Shown: piece after piece, positions 25,299 to 33,962 of the stretch
How positions within the stretch are numbered: the first letter of the stretch is position 1
Layout of the letters: each line of letters begins with the position of its first letter
Assembly (NCBI RefSeq): GCF_035917275.1
Contig: NZ_CP108508.1
Span: 4,898,001-4,962,000, forward strand
Reading direction: 5' to 3'
DNA: 64,000 bases
Source: Streptomyces sp. NBC_01237
GTDB taxonomy: Bacteria > Actinomycetota > Actinomycetes > Streptomycetales > Streptomycetaceae
Notes under the pieces: model-generated
Databases searched by the model: none
What the model was told of the DNA's origin: nothing
The model's input: the letters and a program-made list of their open reading frames with translations, nothing else
Translations under genes and position numbers: made by a program

Positions 25299-25871
25299 AT
25301 GATCTCGATTCCGTCCGACCTCCACCCGGACCTCGTCCCGCTGGCCTTCCTCCTGGGCAACTGGGCGGGCGCGGGTGTGTCCGACTTCCCCGGTGCCGAG
25401 AAGTGCAACTTCGGCCAGGAAGTCACCTTCAGCCACGACGGCCGGGACTTCCTGGAGTACGTGTCGCACACCTGGGTGCTGGACGAGGAGGGCAATCAGG
25501 TCCGGCCGCTGGAGTCCGAGTCCGGCTACTGGCGCATCGACAAGGACCGCAAGGTCGAGGTCGTCATGGTCCGTGACCAGGGCATCGTCGAGATCTGGTA
25601 CGGCGAGCTGGCGGACCAGAAGCCGCAGATCGACCTGGTCACCGACGCGGTGGCCCGTACGGCGGCCTCCGGCCCGTACAGCGGCGGAAAGCGCCTCTAC
25701 GGGTATGTGAAGAGCGACCTGATGTGGGTCGGCGAGAAGTCCACCCCCGAGGTCGAGCTGCGCCCCTACATGTCGGCGCACCTGAAGAAGGTCGTCACTC
25801 CGGAAGAGGTCGCCGAGATGGCGCGGAACCTCGAGGACATGCCCGACGACGGCATCGCGTTCTTCAAGTAG
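25299..25871 (+). CDS. FABP/nitrobindin-like heme-binding beta-barrel protein (DUF1794)
   Basis: 190 residues. The nitrobindin signature LLGNWAGAGVSDFPG occurs at about 18-32 and a C-terminal beta-barrel end LRPYMSAHLKKVV precedes a helical tail. The family binds ferric heme with a His and handles nitric oxide or peroxynitrite. It lies 46 bp upstream of nur. In several actinomycetes this gene neighbours a Fur-family regulator, so a metal or oxidative-stress link is plausible but unproven. Confidence 0.88.
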   Translation: MISIPSDLHPDLVPLAFLLGNWAGAGVSDFPGAEKCNFGQEVTFSHDGRDFLEYVSHTWVLDEEGNQVRPLESESGYWRIDKDRKVEVVMVRDQGIVEIWYGELADQKPQIDLVTDAVARTAASGPYSGGKRLYGYVKSDLMWVGEKSTPEVELRPYMSAHLKKVVTPEEVAEMARNLEDMPDDGIAFFK

Positions 25872-25905
25872 TCCGCGAGGCTGCGGCAAGGTGCTCACCC
25901 GGACC

Positions 25906-25911
25906 TACACT
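25906..25911 (+). promoter_or_regulatory. -10 box of nur (leaderless)
   Basis: TACACT, 6 nt before the GTG at 25918. No ribosome-binding site precedes the start, so transcription probably begins at the start codon. A weak TGCGGC lies 18 bp upstream as a possible -35. Confidence 0.6.
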
Positions 25912-25917
25912 GGCCCT

Positions 25918-26358
25918 GTGGTGAGCACCGACTGGAAGACCGATCTTCGGCAGCGTGGCTACCGGCTGACGCCTCAGCGTCAGCTCGTCCTGGAGGCCGT
26001 CGACGCACTGGAACACGCGACGCCCGACGACATCCTCTGCGAGGTGCGCCGGACCGCGTCCGGCGTGAACATCTCCACCGTGTACCGGACCCTGGAGCTC
26101 CTGGAGGAGCTCGGGCTGGTCAGCCACGCCCATCTCGGGCACGGCGCTCCGACGTACCACCTGGCCGACCGCCATCACCACATCCATCTGGTCTGCCGGG
26201 ACTGCGCGGACGTCATCGAGGCCGATGTCGACGTGGTCGCCGACTTCACCGCCAAGCTCCGCGACAGCTTCGGCTTCGAGACCGACATGAAGCACTTCGC
26301 GATCTTCGGCCGCTGTGCCGACTGCACCGCGAAGGCGAAGTCCCCCGCGGCCGAATAG
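25918..26358 (+). CDS. nur: Nickel-responsive Fur-family regulator Nur
   Basis: 146 residues. Winged helix 1-80 (GYRLTPQRQLVLEAVD, SGVNISTVYRTLELLEELGLV) and dimer domain with metal ligands: His33, His70, His72, His86-88, His90, His126 and the paired cysteines C93xxC96 and C133xxC136. The sequence agrees closely with S. coelicolor Nur, which represses nickel uptake and sodF and thereby allows sodN expression. The second codon is also GTG; 25918 is preferred because the -10 box is 6 nt away. A copy of its 3' end is repeated just downstream. Confidence 0.95.
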   Translation: MVSTDWKTDLRQRGYRLTPQRQLVLEAVDALEHATPDDILCEVRRTASGVNISTVYRTLELLEELGLVSHAHLGHGAPTYHLADRHHHIHLVCRDCADVIEADVDVVADFTAKLRDSFGFETDMKHFAIFGRCADCTAKAKSPAAE

Positions 26359-26419
26359 ATCCCGGCCGGGTCCCAGGGGCTGTCCCGTGGGCGCAGCCGA
26401 ATAGATCCCGGCAGGGTCC
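26347..26419 (+). repeat. Direct repeat of the nur 3' end
   Basis: A stretch of about 27 bp spanning the nur stop codon (GCCGAATAGATCCCGG core, 26347-26373) recurs 46 bp downstream (26393-26419) with two differences. This looks like a small tandem duplication. Confidence 0.75.
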
Positions 26420-26482
26420 TAGGTACAAAGGCCCGGTGCCCGGCCGGGGCGGCCGTCCGCCGCCGGGTCGTAGGCTGGGCGC

Positions 26483-27448
26483 ATGAAGAGCCCCCTGCTG
26501 TCCCTGCCCGGCGCAGTCCCCGCCGAGGGCCGCGACGAAGGTGTTGCCGCGCACTACGGCGACCTGTTCCGCGAGCAACGCGCCCTCGCCGACGGCAACG
26601 GTTTCGTCGACCTCTCCCACCGGGGCGTCGTCACCGTCAGCGGCGACGACCGGCTGAGCTGGCTCCATCTGCTGCTCACCCAGCACGTCAGCGACCTCGC
26701 CCCCGGTCAGGCCACCGAGGCGCTGATCCTGAGTTCGAACGGGCACATCGAGCACGCCATGTACCTCGTCGACGACGGCGAGCGGGTGTGGATGCATGTC
26801 GAACCGGAGACACAGGGCGAGCTCATCGCCTACCTGGAGTCGATGAAGTTCTACTACCGGGTCGAGGTCGCCGACCGTACCGAGGACATCGCCGTCGTCC
26901 ATCTGCCGGCCGGTTCCATCGCCGAGGTGCCCGAAGGCGTCGCCGTACGGGAGACGCCGCACGGCCGGGACCTGTTCCTGCCCCGCGCGGACCTGGAGAC
27001 GTACGCCGCCGGGCACGGTCCGGCGGCGGGCATCCTGGCGTACGAGGCGCTGCGCGTCGAGGCGCACCGCCCGCGCATCGGCTTCGAGACCGACCACCGC
27101 ACCATTCCGCACGAGCTGGGCTGGATCGGTACCGCCGTCCACCTCCAGAAGGGCTGCTACCGGGGGCAGGAGACCGTCGCCCGCGTCCACAACCTGGGGA
27201 AGCCGCCGCGCCGGCTGGTCTTCCTGCACCTGGACGGCAGCGAGGTGCACCTGCCCGGACACGGCACGCCGGTACGGCTGGCGGCCGACGGGGCGGAGGG
27301 GCGGCAGCTCGGCTTCATCACCACCTCGGCCCGCCACCACGAGCTGGGCCCGATCGCCCTGGCACTGGTGAAGCGGAACGTGGCCGTGGACGCGGAACTG
27401 ATCGCGGGGGACACGGCCGCCGCCCAGGAGACGGTCGTCGAGCCGTAG
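26483..27448 (+). CDS. ygfZ: YgfZ/GcvT-like folate-binding protein
   Basis: 321 residues. GcvT-type folate fold with the YgfZ signature KGCYRGQETVARVHNLGK (about 221-238), whose Cys is needed in the family. YgfZ supports repair and assembly of iron-sulfur enzymes with tetrahydrofolate. TAGGCT lies 6 nt before the ATG, so the mRNA is likely leaderless. It converges on dtd, with a terminator between. Confidence 0.93.
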   Translation: MKSPLLSLPGAVPAEGRDEGVAAHYGDLFREQRALADGNGFVDLSHRGVVTVSGDDRLSWLHLLLTQHVSDLAPGQATEALILSSNGHIEHAMYLVDDGERVWMHVEPETQGELIAYLESMKFYYRVEVADRTEDIAVVHLPAGSIAEVPEGVAVRETPHGRDLFLPRADLETYAAGHGPAAGILAYEALRVEAHRPRIGFETDHRTIPHELGWIGTAVHLQKGCYRGQETVARVHNLGKPPRRLVFLHLDGSEVHLPGHGTPVRLAADGAEGRQLGFITTSARHHELGPIALALVKRNVAVDAELIAGDTAAAQETVVEP

Positions 27449-27478
27449 TTCCCCTACGCACCCGCGTCCACCGCCGCC

Positions 27479-27508
27479 GGTGCGGGGGCGCCTTCGCACC
27501 CCCGCACC
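27479..27508. terminator. Terminator between convergent ygfZ and dtd
   Basis: GGTGCGGGGG (27479-27488) pairs with CCCCCGCACC (27499-27508) over a 10-nt loop, between the two stop codons. It can serve either gene. Confidence 0.75.
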
Positions 27509-27509
27509 G

Positions 27510-27959
27510 CTACACCTCGATCAGTACGGTGAACGGGCCGTGATTCGTGAGCGAGACGCGCATGTCCGCACCGAACCGGCCCGTCTCCACATGTGCGCCG
27601 AGCGCCCGCAGCTGCGCCACCACCTCGTCGACCAGCGGTTCGGCGATCTCGCCGGGCGCGGCTGCGTTCCACGTGGGCCTGCGGCCCTTCCGGGCGTCCC
27701 CGTAGAGAGTGAACTGGGAAATCACCAGGAGGGGGGCATTCGTATCCGAACAGGACTTCTCGCCCTCCAGGACACGCACCGACCAGAGCTTGCGGGCGAG
27801 CTGCGCGGCCTTCTCCGGGGTGTCCCCATGGGTGACCCCCACCAGCACACACAGTCCCTCGCCGACGATCTCGCCGACGGTTCGGGTCCCCGACGGGTCG
27901 TCCGCGGTGCCTGCCACGGTGACGCTCGCGCCGTCCACTCTCTGTATCACTGCACGCAT
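27510..27959 (-). CDS. dtd: D-aminoacyl-tRNA deacylase
   Basis: 149 residues. Both family motifs are present: [19 protein letters not shown] (SQFTL) and [13 protein letters not shown] (N-x-GP-x-T). The enzyme removes D-amino acids and glycine wrongly attached to tRNAs. The frame runs further upstream, but the start is set at [13 protein letters not shown], with TAGGTT (27967-27972, minus strand) 7 nt before it. Length is normal for DTD1. Confidence 0.96.
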   Translation of the reverse strand: MRAVIQRVDGASVTVAGTADDPSGTRTVGEIVGEGLCVLVGVTHGDTPEKAAQLARKLWSVRVLEGEKSCSDTNAPLLVISQFTLYGDARKGRRPTWNAAAPGEIAEPLVDEVVAQLRALGAHVETGRFGADMRVSLTNHGPFTVLIEV

Positions 27960-28074
27960 ACAGACCAACCTATCTTGGGCTGAACGGGTACAGATCAACA
28001 GCGTGGGCCCCCCGGCAGGTGGCACGATGCACGATGGCGGTGTGCCGACGCACCGGTTGAGGGGACGGAACAGC

Positions 28075-28755
28075 ATGAGTACATATGGAGCCGGACAATC
28101 TCCCGGTGCCGTACCGGTGCCACGCGCCAGCACCATGCGGCCACCCGTGCAGCGGAGCGTACCGGGCCAGGGACCCGTGCCCCCGCCCCCGGCCGGTCCG
28201 GGGGCCGTGCCCGCCGGGTCCGTACCCGAACAGGGGGTGTCGCCGGTGGCGACGGCCGCGGCGGGGGAGGACGGCCCGCCCGCCGGGTTCGCCGGGCTGC
28301 GGCTGCCGGAACTGCGGGCGCTGCGCCGCGACGCGCAGCGCGACGAGGCCGACCTCAGCTACGTACGCCGGCTGGTGCAGGGCCGCATCGACATCCTGCG
28401 GGCCGAGCTGGCCCGCCGCAGGGACCCCGAGACGCCGGTGGTGGACCGGCTCTCCGAGATCCTGGCCGACGCCCCGTCCCGGCACCGCACCTCCGCCCGG
28501 CACGTCACGCTGACCACGCCGCGCAGCGACGAGTACCGCCGGCTGGCCGCGGAGACGCTCGCCGAGGTCGAGCTCTCCGACCTGGACGCCCGGACGGACG
28601 AGGAACTGCACACGGCGATGGGGCGGCTCATCCGCTATGAGCAGCAGGTTTCCCGGCGCCGTCACCAGCTCCAGCGCACCGCGGACGATTGCGGCGCGGA
28701 GATCGCCCGCAGGTACCGTGACGGGGAAGCACAAGTAGACGACCTGCTCGCCTGA
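28075..28755 (+). CDS. rsiG: RsiG, cyclic di-GMP-dependent anti-sigma factor for WhiG
   Basis: 226 residues. A Pro-rich N-terminus (1-70) precedes two long helices of an antiparallel coiled coil. Each carries the c-di-GMP motif E-x3-S-x2-R-x3-Q-x3-D: first at E91, S95, R98, Q102, D106; second at E189, S193, R196, Q200, D204. These two repeats are the defining ligand site of RsiG described in S. venezuelae, where a c-di-GMP dimer lets it sequester the sporulation sigma factor WhiG. The ATG at 28075 has GAGGGGACGG upstream. Such genes are frequently misannotated as transporter components. Confidence 0.93.
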   Translation: MSTYGAGQSPGAVPVPRASTMRPPVQRSVPGQGPVPPPPAGPGAVPAGSVPEQGVSPVATAAAGEDGPPAGFAGLRLPELRALRRDAQRDEADLSYVRRLVQGRIDILRAELARRRDPETPVVDRLSEILADAPSRHRTSARHVTLTTPRSDEYRRLAAETLAEVELSDLDARTDEELHTAMGRLIRYEQQVSRRRHQLQRTADDCGAEIARRYRDGEAQVDDLLA

Positions 28756-28804
28756 AGCGATCCTTCCGGGCGCGGGTCCCGCACCCCGTCCCCGGAAGGC
28801 CACC

Positions 28805-29791
28805 ATGACGTCGATCGGCGCCACCTCCGACATAGCCCCCGCCATAGCCCCCGCCCCGCCCGTACTGGCCGAGGTCGTACGGTCCGGGTTCACCGAGGGC
28901 CATCACCGGGGCTCGCTGGTCGTGCTGGCCGCCGACGGCAGCGTGGAGTGGACGCTCGGCGATCCGGCGGCGCCGGTCTTCCCGCGCTCGTCCAACAAGC
29001 CGATGCAGGCCGCCGCGATCCTGCGGGCCGGGCTCGAACTGTCCGGGGAGCGGCTGGCACTGGCCGCCGCGAGCCACTCGGGGGAGCGGTTCCACCTCGA
29101 TCTCGCCCGGACGATGCTGGCCGAGCACGGGCTGAGCACCGATGACCTCCGGACCCCGCCCGATCTTCCGCTGGACCCGGTGGAGGCGGAGGCGTATCTC
29201 GCCGCCGGGCACGTCCGGGAGCGGATCACGATGAACTGCTCCGGCAAGCACGCGGCGATGCTGGCGGTCTGCGTACGCAACGGCTGGGACACCGCGACCT
29301 ACCTCGATCCCGCGCACCCGCTCCAGCGTCTGGTGCACCAGGTGGTCGAGGAGGCGGCGGGCGAGCCGGTCGCGGCGGTCGGCACGGACGGCTGCGGGGC
29401 CCCTCTGATGGCGATCGGCCTGGTCGGGCTGGCGAGGGCGTTCCGGTCGTTCGTGCTGGCGGAGCCGGGGACGGCGGAGCGCCGGGTCGCGGACGCGATG
29501 CGCGCGCACCCCGAGTACGTCGCCGGTACCCGGCGTCCCGACACCTGGCTGATGCGGGAGGTGCCGGGGACGCTCTCGAAGATGGGGGCGGAGGCGGTGC
29601 AGGCGGTGGCGCTGGCGGACGGCCGGGCGCTGGCCTTCAAGATCGACGACGGCTCGGGGCGGGCACTCGGCCCGGTGCTGGCCCGCACGCTCGAACTGCT
29701 CGGCGTGGACGCCCCGGTGGTGTCCCGGATCGGCCGGGCGCCGCTGCTGGGCGGGGCGGCGGAGGTCGGCGAAATCCGCACGACATTCTGA
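28805..29791 (+). CDS. L-asparaginase (Rhizobium etli II type)
   Basis: 328 residues of the asparaginase-II fold distinct from E. coli types: FPRSSNKPMQ (about 58-67), AAASHSGE, ITMNCSGKHAAML (about 141-153) and VGTDGCGAPL. It hydrolyses asparagine to aspartate and ammonia. It follows rsiG by about 50 bp on the same strand, with GGAAGG upstream of the ATG. Confidence 0.93.
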   Translation: MTSIGATSDIAPAIAPAPPVLAEVVRSGFTEGHHRGSLVVLAADGSVEWTLGDPAAPVFPRSSNKPMQAAAILRAGLELSGERLALAAASHSGERFHLDLARTMLAEHGLSTDDLRTPPDLPLDPVEAEAYLAAGHVRERITMNCSGKHAAMLAVCVRNGWDTATYLDPAHPLQRLVHQVVEEAAGEPVAAVGTDGCGAPLMAIGLVGLARAFRSFVLAEPGTAERRVADAMRAHPEYVAGTRRPDTWLMREVPGTLSKMGAEAVQAVALADGRALAFKIDDGSGRALGPVLARTLELLGVDAPVVSRIGRAPLLGGAAEVGEIRTTF

Positions 29792-29815
29792 CGGCCGTAT
29801 GCCTAGCGTGGGGGC

Positions 29816-31069
29816 ATGAGCCCTGAGGTCCGTACCGTTACCGCCACCGAATATCCCGACTGGATGCGTGCCGTGGGCACCGGCTTCCTCCGCGCCGCGA
29901 AGCCGTCGGAGGAGGAGATCGCGGGGCGGCTGGCCCACACCGACCTCTCGCGCGTGCGGGGGGCGTTCGATGGCGGGCGGTGCGTGGCGACGTTCCGCTC
30001 GTTCGCCCAGGAACTGACCGTCGTCGGCGGTGCGACGGTGCGGGCCGACGCGATCAGCGGGGTGACGGTGACGCCCACCCATCGCCGCCGCGGACTGCTG
30101 AGCCGGATGATGGCGGCGGACCTGGCGGCGGCGAAGGAACGCGGCGAGGCCGTCGCCACGCTGATCGCCGCCGAGTACCCGATCTACGGCCGGTACGGGT
30201 TCGGCCCGGCCACCTGGACCGCGGAGTGGGATATCGACGTCCCGAGGGCCGGTCTCGACCCCCGTTGGGCGGGCCCGTCCGCGGCGGACGGCGGCGGCAG
30301 GATCGAGATGGCCGACGGGGCGGAGATACGGAAGCTGGGCCCCGGACTCCACGCCCGCCTCGCCGCCCGACGGCCCGGTGTCATCAGCCGGGACGAGCGC
30401 TGGTGGGAGCGCGGCACCGGCGTGGACGTCCCCGCGCACGAGGGCTGGACCGAGCCGTTCTACGCGGTCCACCGTGCCGCCGACGGTGAGGTCGACGGCC
30501 TCGTCGTCTACTCCACCGACGACAACTGGGGCGACGGCAAGCAGCCGTTGAACAAGGCGACCGTGCGGCAGTTGATCGGGGTGACCCCGGCGGCGGAACG
30601 GGCGCTGTGGCACTTCGTCTGCTCGATCGACTGGATCACCACGGTCCGTTCCGGCTACCGGGCCCCCGACGATCTGCTGCCCCTGCTCCTCCCGGACCCC
30701 CGCGCCGCCCGCATCGTCACCCTGGCGGACTGGCTGTGGGTGCGTGTCCTGGACGTCACCCGGGCGATGGAGGCCCGTACGTACGCCGCCGAGGCCGATC
30801 TGGTGCTGGAGATCCACGACTCCGCGGGCCTGGCGGGCGGCCGTTTCCGGCTGGACGTCTCACCGTCCGGGGCGAGCTGTGCCCCGACCACGAGGAGCGC
30901 CGATCTGACCCTGGACGTGCGGGAGCTGGGTGCGCTGTACCTGGGTGACGAGTCGGTGCGGCGGCTGGTGGACCTGGGCCGGGTCGAGGAGAACCGGCCG
31001 GGCGCCGCGGACTCGGCGGAACTGGCACTGCGGACGGGGCGGCGCCCCTGGTGCCCGGACGTGTTCTGA
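29816..31069 (+). CDS. Eis-like GNAT acetyltransferase with SCP2-type C-terminus
   Basis: 417 residues: two GNAT domains (first with [19 protein letters not shown] at about 85-103) and a C-terminal sterol-carrier-like domain (about 305-417). This is the Eis architecture; mycobacterial Eis acetylates aminoglycosides and host or capreomycin amines at several positions. The chain ends in the conserved C-terminal carboxylate (CPDVF). TAGCGT sits 6 nt before the ATG, so it is likely leaderless. Substrate here is unknown. Confidence 0.9.
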   Translation: MSPEVRTVTATEYPDWMRAVGTGFLRAAKPSEEEIAGRLAHTDLSRVRGAFDGGRCVATFRSFAQELTVVGGATVRADAISGVTVTPTHRRRGLLSRMMAADLAAAKERGEAVATLIAAEYPIYGRYGFGPATWTAEWDIDVPRAGLDPRWAGPSAADGGGRIEMADGAEIRKLGPGLHARLAARRPGVISRDERWWERGTGVDVPAHEGWTEPFYAVHRAADGEVDGLVVYSTDDNWGDGKQPLNKATVRQLIGVTPAAERALWHFVCSIDWITTVRSGYRAPDDLLPLLLPDPRAARIVTLADWLWVRVLDVTRAMEARTYAAEADLVLEIHDSAGLAGGRFRLDVSPSGASCAPTTRSADLTLDVRELGALYLGDESVRRLVDLGRVEENRPGAADSAELALRTGRRPWCPDVF

Positions 31070-31100
31070 GACGCGGTGCGGGCACGCGGCGGTGAGCGTG

Positions 31101-31196
31101 CGGTGCCGGTGTCCTGTCGGGGTCCGTGCGTGCGGTGCCGGTGTCCTGCCCGGGGCCGTGCGTACGGTGCCGGTGTCCTGTCGGGGTCCGGTACCG
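31101..31196 (+). repeat. 32-bp tandem repeat, three copies plus a partial one
   Basis: Units begin CGGTGCCGGTGTCCTG at 31101, 31133 and 31165, with a degenerate fourth start near 31195. It fills most of the space between the Eis-like gene and the convergent ABC permease. Confidence 0.85.
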
Positions 31197-31206
31197 TGCC
31201 GGTGCC

Positions 31207-31980
31207 CTACCGGGTCCGGGCCCTGAACAGCACCCCCGAGAGCGCCACCGCCACCAGCAGGATGCCCGCCGCCCAGGTCAGCGCGATCCAGGGGGTGTTG
31301 CCCACCGGCTGGTTCAGCAGGAGCCCGCGCAGGGACTCGATGGCCGGGGTGATCGGCTGGTGGTCGGCGAAGCCGTGCAGCCAGCCGGGCATCGAGTCGA
31401 TCGGGACGAACGCGCTGCTCGGGTACGGCAGGAACGACATGAAGAACGTGAATCCGCCCGCCGCCTCCGGGGTCCGGGCGAGCAGGCCGATCGCCGCCGA
31501 GATCCAGGACAGCGCCACGATGTAGGCCAGGAGCACGGCGGCCACGGCGAGCCAGCCGCCGACGGTGGCCGCCGGGCGGAAGCCGATCAGCACGGCCACG
31601 CCGAAGACCAGTGTCGTGGAGACGAGGTTGCGTACGGTGCTCGCCACCACATGGCCGGCCAGCACCGACGTACCGCCCACGTCCAGCGAGCGGAAGCGGT
31701 CGATGATGCCGCCCTTCATGTCCTCGCTGACGGCCACGGCGGTCGTGGCGGAGCCGAATCCGGCGCACAGGAGCAGCACTCCGGGGACGACGTACATGAC
31801 GTACGAGTCGTACCGCGTGCCGGTGTCGATCGCGCCGCCGAAGAAGTAGACGAAGATCAGCATCAGCATGATCGGGAGCATCATCGAGGTGATGACCGCG
31901 TCGATGTTGCGGCGGCTGATGCGCAGGCTGCGGCCGGTCATGACCGCCGCGTGGCCGAGGGCTCCGGATGCGTCAGACAT
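31207..31980 (-). CDS. ABC-2 type drug exporter permease
   Basis: 257 residues with six hydrophobic helices; the DrrB-like ABC-2 signature runs from FGVAVLIGFRP through AIGLLARTPEAAGGFTFFMSF to PITPAIESLRGLL. It forms the membrane channel for the ATPase encoded immediately upstream, whose stop overlaps this start by 8 bp. The pair resembles daunorubicin-type DrrAB exporters. Confidence 0.92.
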   Translation of the reverse strand: MSDASGALGHAAVMTGRSLRISRRNIDAVITSMMLPIMLMLIFVYFFGGAIDTGTRYDSYVMYVVPGVLLLCAGFGSATTAVAVSEDMKGGIIDRFRSLDVGGTSVLAGHVVASTVRNLVSTTLVFGVAVLIGFRPAATVGGWLAVAAVLLAYIVALSWISAAIGLLARTPEAAGGFTFFMSFLPYPSSAFVPIDSMPGWLHGFADHQPITPAIESLRGLLLNQPVGNTPWIALTWAAGILLVAVALSGVLFRARTR

Positions 31981-32959
31981 GGGCCGGTACCTCCGTGGTG
32001 AGGGCCAGGAAGACATCGTCGAGGGTGGCGGTGTGCACGGTGAGGCGGGCCACTTCGGTGCGGGCGGGGTCGATCTCGTCCAGCAGGGCGCGGACATGGG
32101 CCGCCGTGCCGTCCGTGGGCAGGCCGAGGGTGAGCGTCTCGGGGGAGTGGTGGACGGCGCGTCCGGCCAGCCGGAGATACGCCTCCCGGCTGGTGAGGAC
32201 GAGATCGAGGCGGTGCCCGGCGATGCGTGTCTTGAGGCTGTCGGCGGTGCCCTCGGCGACGATCCGGCCCTTGTTCAGGACGGCGATCCGGTCCGCGAGC
32301 TGGTCGGCCTCCTCCAGGTACTGGGTGGTGAGCAGGACCGTCGCGCCGCGTTCGGCGAGCCCGCGGACGACCTGCCAGAGCTGCTGGCGGCTGCGCGGGT
32401 CCAGGCCGGTCGTCGGCTCGTCGAGGAAGAAGACGCCGGGCTCGGGCGATCCGACGAGGCCGGCCGCCAGGTCGAGCCGGCGGCGCATGCCCCCGGAGTA
32501 CGTACGCGCCTGACGGCGGGCCGCGTCGGTCAGGTCGAAGCGGATGAGGAGTTCCTCGGCCCGGCGCCGGGCGGCGCTGCGGGAGAGGCCGGTCAGCCGG
32601 GCCATCATGCGCAGGTTCTCCTCGCCGGTCTGTGTCTCGTCGACGGCGGCGAACTGCCCGGTCAGGCTGATGGAGCGGCGTACCCGGTCGCGCTCGGCGA
32701 CGATGTCGTACCCGGCCACGCGTGCGGTGCCGGAGTCCGCCGCGGTGAGCGTGGCGAGGATGCGTACGGCGGTGGTCTTGCCCGCGCCGTTGGGGCCGAG
32801 CAGGGCGAACACGGTGGAACGCTCGACGCCGAGGTCGATGCCGTCCAGCACCCGTACCGCCGGTTTTCCGTAGGACTTGGTGAGGCCGTGGGCCTCGATG
32901 GCGTACCGGCCCGTGGCCCGTGCGTCGCTCCGTCGGCTTCTGTCGCTCTCGATGATCAC
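31973..32959 (-). CDS. ABC drug exporter ATPase (DrrA-like)
   Basis: 328 residues. Walker A GPNGAGKTT, signature YSGGMRRRLDLAAGL, Walker B FFLDEPTTGLD and the C-terminal DrrA-type domain (HVRALLDEIDPARTEVARL). The start is the GTG at 32959 (VIIESDRSRR), which has AAGGGGGA 7 nt upstream; the frame stays open to 33031 but that region is operator DNA. Divergent from a TetR regulator that probably controls it. Confidence 0.92.
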   Translation of the reverse strand: MIIESDRSRRSDARATGRYAIEAHGLTKSYGKPAVRVLDGIDLGVERSTVFALLGPNGAGKTTAVRILATLTAADSGTARVAGYDIVAERDRVRRSISLTGQFAAVDETQTGEENLRMMARLTGLSRSAARRRAEELLIRFDLTDAARRQARTYSGGMRRRLDLAAGLVGSPEPGVFFLDEPTTGLDPRSRQQLWQVVRGLAERGATVLLTTQYLEEADQLADRIAVLNKGRIVAEGTADSLKTRIAGHRLDLVLTSREAYLRLAGRAVHHSPETLTLGLPTDGTAAHVRALLDEIDPARTEVARLTVHTATLDDVFLALTTEVPAHV

Positions 32960-32975
32960 GATCGATCCCCCTTCT

Positions 32976-33002
32976 GCGTATGCCATACGCGTTACTGTGT
33001 AA
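32976..33002. promoter_or_regulatory. Palindromic operators between the ABC exporter and tetR
   Basis: GCGTATG-C-CATACGC (32976-32990) is a perfect 7-1-7 dyad, directly followed by TTAC-TGT-GTAA (32992-33002). Both lie in the 125-bp divergent region just upstream of the exporter ribosome-binding site. They are the natural candidates for the TetR binding site. Confidence 0.7.
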
Positions 33003-33084
33003 GCATTACGCAAAACTAGGATGGTGGTCAAGCGGGGGATCGGGGCCGGGGCCGGGAATCGGGAAAACGGGAAAAGGGGATTCG

Positions 33085-33855
33085 GTGGCGGAGAAGAGTG
33101 ACGCGCCCGGAGCGGGCGACCTGCCGGCCAGCATCGAGGCCGCGTGGGGACTGCGCGAGCGCCCGGTCAAGGGCCCGAAACCGGGCCTGAGCCTGGAGCG
33201 GATCGTGGCGGCGGCGGTCGCGGTGGCGGCGTCCGAGGGGATCGCCGCCGTGTCGATGGGGCGCGTGGCCAAGGATCTCGGCGCGTCGACGATGTCGCTC
33301 TACCGGTACGTCTCCGCCAAGGACGAGCTGTTCCTCCTCATGCAGGAGGCGGCCATGGGCCCGCCCTCGCCGCTGCCCGCCCTGGAGGCCGGGGCGGGCT
33401 GGCGCGAGGCGATCTCCGAGTGGGCCTGGGCGCAGCGCGCGATGTTCCACCGGAACCTGTGGATGCTGCGCATCCCGATCGCGGGCCCGCCCGCGAGCCC
33501 GCACTCGGTCGCCTGGTGGGAGCAGGGGCTCCAGGCGCTGGAGAGCAGCGGCCTGCCCGAGGGCGACAAGATCTCGGTGATCCTCCTCATCGCCGGATTC
33601 GTGCGGAACGAGGCGCTGTTGATGAGCGAGATCGCCGCCGCCGTCGAGGCGCGCGGCGTGCCGCCCGAGGAGGTCATGGCCGGGTACGAGCGCACCGTGA
33701 AGCGGCTCGTCGATCCCGTACGGCATCCGGCGCTCTCCCGGCTGCTGAAAACCGGCGTGATGAGCGAGCCGGACGAACCCGACTACGAGTTCACCTTCGG
33801 CCTCGCCAGGCTGCTGGACGGGATCGAGGCGCTCGTCCGGGAGCGGGGGCGGTAG
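33085..33855 (+). CDS. TetR-family repressor with TetR_C tetracycline-type domain
   Basis: 256 residues from GTG, with AAAAGGGGA just upstream. HTH in AVAVAASEGIAAVSMGRVAKDLGASTMSLYRYV (about 40-72), then a mainly helical ligand domain ending in a DPVRHPALSRLL segment. The domain type resembles regulators of DrrAB-like exporters. It is divergent from the ABC operon with two dyads between, so autoregulation and repression of the exporter are likely. Confidence 0.9.
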   Translation: MAEKSDAPGAGDLPASIEAAWGLRERPVKGPKPGLSLERIVAAAVAVAASEGIAAVSMGRVAKDLGASTMSLYRYVSAKDELFLLMQEAAMGPPSPLPALEAGAGWREAISEWAWAQRAMFHRNLWMLRIPIAGPPASPHSVAWWEQGLQALESSGLPEGDKISVILLIAGFVRNEALLMSEIAAAVEARGVPPEEVMAGYERTVKRLVDPVRHPALSRLLKTGVMSEPDEPDYEFTFGLARLLDGIEALVRERGR

Positions 33856-33962
33856 GGGCGGGTGCGAGGGGGGAGGGCGCGGTGGACAGGTGGGGCGGGG
33901 GCCGCAGGCAGTCGTCCGCTACATCAAGTCCGCTTGAGGTAAAGGGCGTAGGCTTTGCCGTC

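Noticed and set aside
28628..30817. 729-codon open frame on the minus strand
   Set aside because: Antisense to asparaginase and the Eis-like gene; no motif.
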